Positions 9,101 to 13,358 of a stretch of DNA of 13,358 nt are shown here, piece after piece. Source of the stretch: an uncultured Eubacteriales bacterium (lineage in GTDB: Bacteria; Bacillota; Clostridia; Lachnospirales; CAG-274). The notes beneath the pieces were generated by a model. The model made no database searches and was not told the DNA's origin. It saw nothing but the letters and a program-made list of their open reading frames with translations. The stretch is from positions 1 to 13,358 of the forward strand of contig CABUWB010000023.1 of assembly GCA_902495025.1 (NCBI GenBank), read 5' to 3'. Every line of letters begins with the position of its first letter. The first letter of the stretch is position 1. A program made the translations under genes and the position numbers.

Positions 9101-9899
9101 GCTTAAGTCCGTTCTGACCCAAATTTCTTGTTTTTATATAGGTATCAAATCTTTTGGTGTATTCAACAAGTGCCTCCTTATTAGCACCGCTGAATTTTGT
9201 TGTATTTTCCGCAAGTCCCTTGATTATATCCATCTGTCTGCCATACTCGGCACTGTCGGTTTTGTCAAGGGCAATAAGGTCTGTAAAGGTGGTTTTGAGC
9301 TTATTATCCTTATTTTTTTTGTTATATTCACTTATAAGACTCTTTATCTGTCCTCTTATATCATGCTTGCTTCCCTTATGATTATTAAGCTCCAGAAAAC
9401 TTTCCTCCTGCTCTAAAAAAGCGGAGTTGTCCCTATGTGCGGTTTTTACATATTCAATTAAAGCCATGGCATGGTCCTTGCCAGCCTCGTCTGCTTTTTC
9501 GTAATTTTTGTCAAGCAATGACAGCAGCTCGCTGATATACTCCGTATCCGCTTTTTTACCAATCTCCGACAGCTTTGTAAGAGGCTTCTTTTCCTCTGCA
9601 AACTGCATTTGGTCTTTCATATCAAAAGCAGGTACCTCTATCTTTGCGCCAAGTCTTTCAATATCAGCTTTGCGCTTTTCATCAGCCAGAACACGTTCTG
9701 TCTCGGCAAGCTGCAGACTTTCAGTATATTCTGCCAGTAGGATGTCAAGATAAGCCCTTGTGCCCAACAGTGTATCCAAGTCCTTTTTTGCTGCGAGAAA
9801 GTCAGACTTTGCAGCATCAAGCGGTTTGGAAAATTCCGCAATTTCTCTTTCCACATTTCTTATTTTTTCAAGCACATCGTTATAATTTTCTCCAGGCAT
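6174..9899 (-). CDS. Large helical/coiled-coil protein with internal helical repeats, function unknown
   Basis: A 1241-residue protein, first gene of the operon, with a strong ribosome binding site (CGGAGGTG) just before ATG 9899. I do not recognise the family. It has no signal peptide and no convincing transmembrane helix, so it should be cytoplasmic. Composition is rich in Lys, Glu, Ala and Leu with heptad-like stretches at about 8-85, 460-600, 640-680, 710-770 and 850-1000. A repeated module is visible: 'HKGSKHDIRGQIKSLI' (174-189) and 'HKGKEHELRGEIRNLI' (381-396), each followed by a '(F/L)TxL..L.K....EY' helix pair. A third copy of the second half is near 107-170. The last ~240 residues (after about 1000) look like a separate globular domain ('MPYVKVRGEDMGRAGFGG'), ending in a basic tail. 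A scaffold or filament role is plausible from composition alone. It lies upstream of, and is probably co-transcribed with, the membrane genes. Confidence 0.85.
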   Translation of the reverse strand: MPGENYNDVLEKIRNVEREIAEFSKPLDAAKSDFLAAKKDLDTLLGTRAYLDILLAEYTESLQLAETERVLADEKRKADIERLGAKIEVPAFDMKDQMQFAEEKKPLTKLSEIGKKADTEYISELLSLLDKNYEKADEAGKDHAMALIEYVKTAHRDNSAFLEQEESFLELNNHKGSKHDIRGQIKSLISEYNKKNKDNKLKTTFTDLIALDKTDSAEYGRQMDIIKGLAENTTKFSGANKEALVEYTKRFDTYIKTRNLGQNGLKLTAEIDKIIDAENINRKYYNDMLNGKIPSLADITKMREDNMEVYSFFGKVADGLITGYNFKAEQAERLARNKTSFGMGNTPNAEYEVMPFKNMDEYYRMAEDIKQRRSIIKMDVHKGKEHELRGEIRNLIGQIDKAKKVPDKFTKLAELCEKNPEEYKIAAANIFDVITQRGGDRTDELKNYFSNFDILTRAEKRFDRASEKLAELIESEADAKKRVRDDVSRQNENLKAVSSVEKYQQMLAERSAEYKKEFDDRLKEAETSMKSADFKKKLLSAGGKVLNDVTNMVGDITVALCLASIKGELAEQEEKINTLKEEIELRSQAIEAANQISASESGAIARDINEGNISAISSNGFVALNSDKANRTILEGADRNILVDAAKRELKEKRVELVNAQKEYTRLLNEKKEAIKNELAEFLGENEVNGIEDVETLKDKAGTGLDVQYAADVRRAIENEVNAKVGGTVAKAEKQAEANRQQREIAVGEAQEKQKISELEQRAEKSDQRSSKISKLFTESNLCKIDTVVSVLQTGINMCTSSADNEQSTGIDISQTLEELKQKFDDMNNPNFTKQHVALQIIDVCKGLRETLERINRDFQKKLAETEMEASLKTLNFKTLEKEKQAYDRLKETTADKKLEPVFLYNEVQYILNADVAALANCDNNVQRIKGYIDEANGRKAKMADEVSAARMQLDEKAANLKESITITQNNIGEKTKELEKLADDLHKARNAAVREFEAQNGDRDMPYVKVRGEDMGRAGFGGLDMLKKLTGTDFAADIPQADLRRAFDKIYINGISASQMFMLDKALEGIGDNPDAIRDKYREIGETFRQCFEETLSLKDSGIKESNMLTGQIIAVEDEHFMLRPVVLTNGNIENEYHDDFSNSQSFKTAAYRDALNFNANCIEMCRGLNEVRREAAKAEYDKKAVGLMNSGKKKENVRRINLDTAVRLSTGGAKKPEVKTKAVDKALEGLELNPPSKQH

Positions 9900-10065
9900 A
9901 ACACACCTCCGTTCACCATAAATAACCTTCTACATAATTATACATAATACAAAAGTCATCAGATATGCAATTCAATTTCCCCATTGTACCGACATACACC
10001 GCCGCACAGCCTGAAAATACTTCAATTATAAATATTAGACAAAGCCGAAACAATTATAAAATCCT
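9900..10065 (-). other. Leader (5' UTR) of the long operon
   Basis: About 165 nt separate the predicted transcription start from the ATG at 9899. The leader is AT-rich with one GC-richer patch (about 9980-10015) that could fold. It contains a 10-bp direct repeat and short matching arms (see the repeat entry). I recognise no known riboswitch motif and no T-box. Apart from the ribosome binding site near 9905-9911 no other element is evident. Confidence 0.4.
10023..10060. repeat. 10-bp direct repeat in the operon leader
   Basis: CAATTATAAA occurs at 10023-10032 and again at 10051-10060, a 28-bp period, just downstream of the predicted transcription start. The pair is framed by ATACTT (10017-10022) and AAGTAT (10066-10071), which are complementary. 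On the transcribed strand each copy contains TATAAT, so the downstream copy may also act as a weak alternative -10. A binding site for a regulator is possible. AT-rich chance similarity is the alternative. Confidence 0.35.
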
Positions 10066-10071
10066 AAGTAT

Positions 10072-10100
10072 ATTATACCATTGTGCCAAAATTCGGTCAA
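10072..10100 (-). promoter_or_regulatory. Sigma-A promoter of the long operon
   Basis: On the minus strand TTGACC (10100-10095) is followed after exactly 17 nt by TATAAT (10077-10072), with an extended -10 TG one base before it. This is one mismatch from the full consensus. It lies between the terminator of the LytTR gene and the 1241-residue gene and is the only good promoter seen ahead of the five-gene operon. Predicted start of transcription is near 10065. Confidence 0.8.
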
Positions 10101-10151
10101 TATGCACAGCACCAATAACTAAATAAAGGTACGAAAACTTGGATTATTTAC

Positions 10152-10184
10152 AAAAAAAGAGCTGTTTGTTTAAAAAACAACTCT
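10152..10184 (-). terminator. Intrinsic terminator after the LytTR regulator gene
   Basis: On the minus strand AGAGTTGTTT and AAACAGCTCT form a 10-bp stem (one G-U pair) with a 7-nt loop, followed by a run of T. The first base of the stem is the last base of the TGA stop codon. It should separate the regulator from the downstream operon, which has its own promoter 50 nt further on. Confidence 0.8.
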
Positions 10185-10990
10185 CATTTTTCATATTTAT
10201 ACAATTTATCACGTATTTCGTTATACCTTTTTTCGGGTATAGGTATTTCCGTATCATCAGCAAGCAAAGCATGGTAGCGTTTAATTTCGGTTATGTAGTC
10301 GGTATTGACCGCATAGCTCCTGTGCAGTGAAATTATTTTTTCATGGCTGCGGCTTATAAGCTCGGGCAGCGTCATTTTTGCCACAACAGTATCGCCAACT
10401 GTATGTATTATTATATTTTTTCGGCTTGCCTCGGCGTAAATTATCTCGTCAAGAAAAAGAAATCTTAACGAGTTCTGCTCTGTCATCACGCTTATCCTGC
10501 GGGTATTTTTATGACTTTCAATTTGTTTGTTAATATATCTTGCAGCCATTTTGCCCAGAGTATTTACAAATAATTCGTTTTCGGCAATTTTCAGCTCACC
10601 GAGCGGATTTGAAATATGGATATGCTTAATTTTAAGCTCATTGTCAATAAGCTCCCAAACAAAAGTACACCTTTGCTGTACCTGAAGACATATATCGGAG
10701 TCCTCACACGCTGTTGTAAGATACCTGCCCATTATGGTACATACATTTCCATTGTTCTGCGCCACAATAAACTCCTGATTGAGCAGATAGCAGCATTGCA
10801 GCTCGGGTAAAATCTTTTCAAAATCTTCCTTAACCTTGTCATAGCCCTGCATAAACTGGCTCTGTACCGCACCTATCCACGACACATCATCCGCACAGCG
10901 GCACAGCGTAAACTCAATATCCTTCTGCCAGTATCTCTCCAGACATTCCTGCGACAGTTTAAGGGCCTCCATTGCCTTATTTTTGTTCAT
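10184..10990 (-). CDS. Transcriptional regulator: SnoaL-like N-terminal domain plus LytTR DNA-binding domain
   Basis: A 268-residue protein. Residues about 7-130 look like a SnoaL/NTF2-like fold: an early helix with 'ALKLSQECLERYWQ', 'DDVSWIGA', a helix with 'GYDKVKEDFEK' and a final strand 'FVWELIDNELKIKHIHISNP'. Residues about 165-265 form a LytTR domain, shown by 'DEIIYAEASRKNIIIHT', 'ISLHRSYAVNTDYI' and 'IPIPEKRYNEIRDKL'. LytTR proteins bind DNA as dimers on repeated sites, usually as response regulators; here the phosphoacceptor receiver domain is replaced by a likely ligand-binding pocket, so it is probably a one-component sensor. The start is supported by AAGGAG 8 nt upstream. It has its own promoter with a palindrome containing a LytTR-like half-site, so it may regulate itself. 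It lies directly upstream of the long operon and could control it; no good site was seen there. Confidence 0.9.
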   Translation of the reverse strand: MNKNKAMEALKLSQECLERYWQKDIEFTLCRCADDVSWIGAVQSQFMQGYDKVKEDFEKILPELQCCYLLNQEFIVAQNNGNVCTIMGRYLTTACEDSDICLQVQQRCTFVWELIDNELKIKHIHISNPLGELKIAENELFVNTLGKMAARYINKQIESHKNTRRISVMTEQNSLRFLFLDEIIYAEASRKNIIIHTVGDTVVAKMTLPELISRSHEKIISLHRSYAVNTDYITEIKRYHALLADDTEIPIPEKRYNEIRDKLYKYEK

Positions 10991-11013
10991 ATCAATTACT
11001 CCTTATTAGGTTG

Positions 11014-11043
11014 ATTATATCACAAGTACCATAGCATATTCAA
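11014..11043 (-). promoter_or_regulatory. Promoter of the SnoaL-LytTR regulator
   Basis: On the minus strand TTGAAT (11043-11038), an 18-nt spacer and TATAAT (11019-11014), with an extended -10 TG one base before the hexamer. The predicted leader is about 20 nt. The -35 hexamer touches the adjacent palindrome (11043-11057). Confidence 0.7.
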
Positions 11044-11057
11044 CCTAAACTTTAGGT
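11043..11057. promoter_or_regulatory. 7-1-7 palindrome at the -35 region, possible LytTR operator
   Basis: Perfect inverted repeat ACCTAAA-C-TTTAGGT abutting the -35 hexamer of the LytTR gene promoter. On the minus strand it contains AAAGTTTAG, which fits the published LytTR half-site pattern (W-M-M-GTT-N-R-K). A second half-site at the usual spacing was not found, so either a different regulator or symmetric binding is possible. The position is suited to autoregulation. Confidence 0.5.
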
Positions 11058-11074
11058 AAGCCGATTACAGCTTG

Positions 11075-11094
11075 CAGTCAGCAAAAACAGTCAG
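11075..11094. repeat. Short direct repeat upstream of the LytTR promoter
   Basis: CAGTCAG occurs at 11075-11081 and 11088-11094, a 13-bp period, 30-50 bp upstream of the LytTR gene's -35 element. It may be a regulator site or chance. Confidence 0.3.
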
Positions 11095-11105
11095 GGGATA
11101 TGTAT

Positions 11106-11291
11106 CTACGCCCTATATATTCGATTAATTGCCGCAGCAAACAAACCACTTTTATCATCAGCCCCTCCGCACTCTAACAATGTTATCTGTAGCGGGTCAC
11201 CCTCACGTATTCTTAACGTACGCCGTATTTCCTTAGGAATTACAATTCGTCCCAAATCATCTATTCGTCTTACAATACCTGTTGCCTTCAC
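11106..11291 (-). CDS. Short AbrB/SpoVT-family DNA-binding protein, apparently truncated
   Basis: A 61-residue protein. The start is GTG at 11291, decided by AGGAGG ending 6 nt upstream; it gives the family's usual N-terminus (xKATGIVRRIDDLG). Residues 1-36 are an almost canonical AbrB/SpoVT swapped-hairpin half: 'IDDLGRIVIPKEIRRTL' and 'IREGDPLQI'. Family members normally continue with a last beta strand (a GD-x-x-I-LKK type) and, in SpoVT, a GAF domain. Here residues after about 37 (..CGGADDKSGLFAAAINRIYRA) do not match and the protein ends soon. It may be a natural short protein or a gene cut or frameshifted after the first half. AbrB-type proteins are dimeric transition-state regulators. 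The LytTR gene follows in the same direction but with its own promoter. No convincing promoter was seen upstream. Confidence 0.75.
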   Translation of the reverse strand: MKATGIVRRIDDLGRIVIPKEIRRTLRIREGDPLQITLLECGGADDKSGLFAAAINRIYRA

Positions 11292-11387
11292 AGTATTTCC
11301 TCCTATAAACAAAATTATCTTGTACAGCTATTATTTGTTTATGTTGGATTTTTATACTATATTGCAAAATGTCAAATTTGGTAATTG

Positions 11388-11569
11388 TATAGTAAATTTT
11401 TGGCTCTCAGCAACCGATTTCCTTATACTGTTTCTTAATGAAATTCTAAATGTCGGTAATTCTTGAAATCTGCGCATCTTTGACCACGGTGTCAACAATG
11501 AAACTTTGGTGATGCCTGGTACTTCGTTTAAAATATTAAACCACCGCATATCAAACAGTATTTACTATA
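11388..11569. repeat. Possible MITE-like relic bounded by 10-bp inverted repeats
   Basis: TATAGTAAAT at 11388-11397 and its exact reverse complement ATTTACTATA at 11560-11569 bound about 180 bp without a convincing gene. A minus-strand frame (11549-11352) encodes 65 residues (..LLTPWSKMRRFQELPTFR..) but has no ribosome binding site and runs past the left repeat. A third related copy, TACTATA, lies at 11355-11361. No target-site duplication is clear. AT-rich sequence makes chance matches possible. Confidence 0.3.
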
Positions 11570-11622
11570 AAATAAAAGGTAGGCTAACCAATTAACCATG
11601 GCAGCCTACCTCCTGTTTTTTT
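11566..11622. terminator. Bidirectional intrinsic terminator
   Basis: A perfect 9-bp stem, AGGTAGGCT (11577-11585) with AGCCTACCT (11603-11611), around a 17-nt loop. Read on the minus strand it is followed directly by TTTTATTTTAT and would end transcription of the membrane-protein gene whose stop is at 11653. Read on the plus strand it is followed by TCCTG and then seven T. Confidence 0.75.
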
Positions 11623-11652
11623 ACCCTATAAAAGGGAAATATGAAATGCTTT

Positions 11653-12516
11653 TCAGCCTTTCAATAATAACCATTTTTCAAGTTCATCTTCAACAACACC
11701 TGTCAGCCAAACAAAAGAATATTTGACAGTATCCTTAAAATTCCCCTTTATATCGGAATTTTTGTTTATTATAAGATATAAAGCAAGAGGAACAAAAAGT
11801 GTTATTATCTCTGTTGTCAGAAAATCAAAAAAACAAGTCAATGCCCCTATTGCCGCAAAAAATAATGTCATATCAATTTTCTTTTTACAAAGAAGTATTA
11901 TACAAGATATATTCATTATAAAAAATACCGAACAATATTCTATGCAAAGCGGCACAAATACAGTAGAACACATTATATTTGCGGCTATGTATGAAAAAGC
12001 AGCAGTGTACAGCTTTTTCCTTAGCATAAGTATAATAACCATAGCTGTTACTATAAACATTGTACATATATTTATAAGTCTGATACCTGTTATATCCGTT
12101 AATATAAGCAAAGGGCGCACAAACAGCATAGTTCCATGCCAATACCTTGAATACGAGGCATTTGATCTTTTTCCGTCAAACACTACAGAACAGAGGTCCC
12201 TGTTTTCCTTTCCCGTATCCTCCATATTAACATATATTCCCGCATCAATGGCGGCAAAGGAAGGGTCTTGGGTATCAGCCGAACCGATTATATTCATTAT
12301 CATAACATCAGCATAATTATGAATCATGGAAAACTCATAATTATTTATTTTGTATTCAAACAAAGGCTTTTGTTCAAAATATAATGCTGTTTTTTCTAAA
12401 TTGTGTTTTATCATATCCCTTTTTATAAAACCCGTTGTAAGAGTTAATAATAACATAAATATTAAATTAAGTATGAAAAGCCATATTATAACCTTTATGG
12501 CTTTTTTCAAAATCAT
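11653..12516 (-). pseudogene. Polytopic membrane protein, probably C-terminally truncated
   Basis: A 287-residue frame. ATG at 12516 is chosen over one 69 nt upstream because AAAGGAG is well placed before it. An N-terminal transmembrane helix (about 5-28) is followed by an extracytoplasmic loop (about 29-130) with 'IHNYADVMIMNIIGS' and 'YSRYWHG' (122-128), then at least five more hydrophobic helices (about 130-257). The pattern recalls an unnamed membrane family of Lachnospiraceae, often near surface-polysaccharide genes and usually much longer. As I remember it, the relatives continue through 'WLTGY.GM...KW' into further helices. Here the frame reads 'WLTGVVEDELEKWLLLKG' and stops, consistent with a deletion or frameshift at about residue 273. 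It is more AT-rich than the genes around it. It has its own promoter and terminator, so the short protein may still be made. No function is assigned. Confidence 0.55.
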
Positions 12517-12530
12517 ATCATCTCCTTTGC

Positions 12531-12563
12531 CAATAATTGGAAAATATAATTTCCCAATTATTG
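12531..12563. promoter_or_regulatory. 10-bp inverted repeat at the transcription start, possible operator
   Basis: CAATAATTGG (12531-12540) and CCAATTATTG (12554-12563) are perfect inverted repeats around a 13-bp centre. The repeat starts directly after the -10 hexamer and ends a few bases before the ribosome binding site of the membrane-protein gene. It could bind a dimeric repressor or, if transcription starts early enough, fold as a hairpin next to the ribosome binding site. Confidence 0.55.
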
Positions 12564-12592
12564 ATTTTATCATTTTTTCAGGCATTTGTAAA
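12564..12592 (-). promoter_or_regulatory. Sigma-A promoter of the truncated membrane-protein gene
   Basis: On the minus strand TTTACA (12592-12587), a 17-nt spacer and TAAAAT (12569-12564), with an extended -10 TG one base before it. The predicted leader is about 40 nt and mostly occupied by the inverted repeat at 12531-12563. Confidence 0.7.
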
Positions 12593-12735
12593 TATATTGT
12601 GAATAAAAAATCATCTGATATGCAATATTAAACATCACATCAGAAAAACAGACAATCAGTCATTCACTTTCCTTAATCTTAACATAACATGTTACTTATT
12701 TTATATTATGCTGCTGATATTTCAAGTACGGCATT

Positions 12736-12776
12736 ATAAAAACAGCACCAACTGATATAAGACAATTGGTGTTGTT
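12736..12776 (-). terminator. Intrinsic terminator after the YolD-like gene
   Basis: On the minus strand a 14-bp stem with one mismatch and one G-U pair (12776-12763 with 12754-12741), an 8-nt loop, then TTTTATAA. It lies 27 nt after the YolD-like stop codon. The remaining ~140 bp to the next promoter hold only a short palindrome (TAACATGTTA, 12685-12694). Confidence 0.75.
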
Positions 12777-12802
12777 CATTTTTCAGATATCCAGTAATTT
12801 AT

Positions 12803-13234
12803 CTAATTCCACAATCCATCAAACAGGCTGCCGTTTATCTCCGCAATATCATCAATGGGTATTTTGGTTTTATCCGTCATTACAACAGCCGCTCCATACT
12901 CATCAATCTTCTTGACACTGCCGATTTTGCTTATATACTCACCGCCCGCCTTGCTTTTATCCGCCTTAAAATATATTATTTGTATTGTGGGACAATCAGG
13001 CAGGTGCTCCTTTATAAGTCTTAGCTTTTCGTTAAGCATATATTTAACATCATCATCAAGCTCCAGTTTTGTATCCGTAAACCTTGCCGTTTCCTCAACT
13101 GCATCACCGTAGCCCGTCAGTGCCGCAAAAGGTGAAAACTGTGCCGCCCTGTCGTGCATTGACATACGTGGTCGGTCAGGTGAAACATGATGCGGAAGAT
13201 TTATTATATCGTCATATTTATTATTATTTTCCAT
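12803..13234 (-). CDS. YolD-like family protein
   Basis: A 143-residue protein with the family hallmark 'MHDRAAQFSPFAALTGYGDAV' region (residues 26-46, here cited by its start MHDRAAQFSPFAAL), a charged helix 'LNEKLRLIKEHLPD', a strand pair 'IQIIYFKADKSKAGGEYI' and a C-terminal 'IPIDDIAEING' that ends in LWN. Length and ends are normal for the clostridial form. AAGGAG lies 7 nt before ATG. YolD-like genes usually sit next to a Y-family DNA polymerase (UmuC/DinB type) and often travel on plasmids and integrative elements; the biochemical role is unknown, though coupling to translesion repair is presumed. No polymerase gene is seen in the 124 bp to the right edge, and the next gene downstream is unrelated, so it is a solitary copy unless the partner is further upstream. 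Confidence 0.9.
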   Translation of the reverse strand: MENNNKYDDIINLPHHVSPDRPRMSMHDRAAQFSPFAALTGYGDAVEETARFTDTKLELDDDVKYMLNEKLRLIKEHLPDCPTIQIIYFKADKSKAGGEYISKIGSVKKIDEYGAAVVMTDKTKIPIDDIAEINGSLFDGLWN

Positions 13235-13327
13235 TTTATCTCCTTAAGTAAACGCTGATTAATTCACTAAAACAGGTTTGACATTAAATTTTTCAGACCA
13301 ATGAAAATGACCGCAGGCGCAGTATGG

Positions 13328-13354
13328 TTTCAAAATTATATGATAATTTTGAAA
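13328..13354. promoter_or_regulatory. Perfect 12-bp inverted repeat over a -10-like hexamer upstream of the YolD-like gene
   Basis: TTTCAAAATTAT (13328-13339) and ATAATTTTGAAA (13343-13354) are perfect inverted repeats around ATG. On the minus strand the centre holds TATAAT (13340-13335), which would be the -10 of a promoter for the YolD-like gene with a -35 just past the window edge. A repressor bound here would block the promoter. It is not the clostridial LexA box (GAAC-N4-GTTC). No T run follows, so it is not a terminator. Confidence 0.55.
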
Positions 13355-13358
13355 GTCC

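Noticed and set aside
9900..10065. Known riboswitch or T-box in the operon leader
   Set aside because: No conserved riboswitch core or T-box sequence could be recognised and no terminator-like hairpin lies before the ribosome binding site.
10100..10140. Possible LytTR half-sites (two AGTT motifs) upstream of the long-operon promoter
   Set aside because: Neither fits the half-site pattern and the spacing is about 19-20 bp rather than 21-22.
11351..11375. TTGACA (11375-11370) and TATAAA (11356-11351) as a promoter for the AbrB-like gene
   Set aside because: The spacer is only 13 nt, too short for a sigma-A promoter; no better pair was found.
11352..11549. 65-codon minus-strand frame as a gene
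   Set aside because: No ribosome binding site before its ATG, no recognised domain, and it overlaps the inverted repeat of the possible MITE.
13259..13357. Minus-strand frame open to the right edge (32 codons, with CACGHFHW) ending 24 nt before the YolD-like gene
   Set aside because: It runs straight through the perfect 12-bp palindrome and does not resemble the C-terminus of a UmuC-type polymerase; too short to support a gene.
1..13358. CRISPR array, tRNA, rRNA, integrase or transposase genes
   Set aside because: No regularly spaced repeats, cloverleaf or recognised mobility protein motifs were seen on either strand.

Overview
All recognisable genes lie on the minus strand, so the window reads right to left. 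Base composition is moderate to AT-rich. Strong GGAGG-type ribosome binding sites, sigma-A promoters with extended -10 elements, a YolD-like protein, a LytTR regulator and an AbrB/SpoVT-type DNA-binding domain all point to a low-to-mid-GC Firmicute, most likely a gut-type clostridium (Oscillospiraceae/Lachnospiraceae-like). This is inferred from gene content; there is no rRNA or housekeeping marker in the window.

Right part (13358 to about 10990): a YolD-like gene preceded by a perfect 12-bp inverted repeat that covers a -10-like hexamer and followed by a terminator; an AT-rich gene for a membrane protein that looks cut short at its C-terminus, with its own promoter and an inverted repeat at the predicted start of transcription; a bidirectional terminator; a ~180-bp stretch bounded by 10-bp inverted repeats (possible MITE relic); a short AbrB/SpoVT-like protein with a GTG start; and a SnoaL-like/LytTR regulator whose promoter carries a 7-1-7 palindrome.

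Left part (about 10100 to 1): one long operon with a near-consensus sigma-A promoter and a ~165-nt leader. In order of transcription it encodes (1) a 1241-residue, mostly helical/coiled-coil protein with about three copies of an undescribed helical repeat; (2) a 744-residue secreted, membrane-anchored protein with four degenerate beta-type repeats, an Ig-like domain, one transmembrane helix and a Lys-rich then acidic cytoplasmic tail; (3) a CPBP-family intramembrane protease; (4) a 732-residue paralogue of (2) with almost no cytoplasmic tail; and (5) the start of a polytopic membrane protein that resembles the VirB6/TrbL-like proteins of Firmicute and Mycoplasma integrative conjugative elements (Mbov_0396-like). 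Gaps within the operon are 12 to 24 nt or overlaps, so the five products are probably made together.

The most interesting hypothesis is that this operon encodes an envelope-spanning machine: a large cytoplasmic helical scaffold, two related Ig-repeat surface proteins flanking a membrane protease gene, and a VirB6-like channel subunit. It could be the leading end of an atypical conjugative element. No relaxase, coupling ATPase, VirB4, integrase or att site is visible, so this rests on the truncated left-edge gene and on operon structure.
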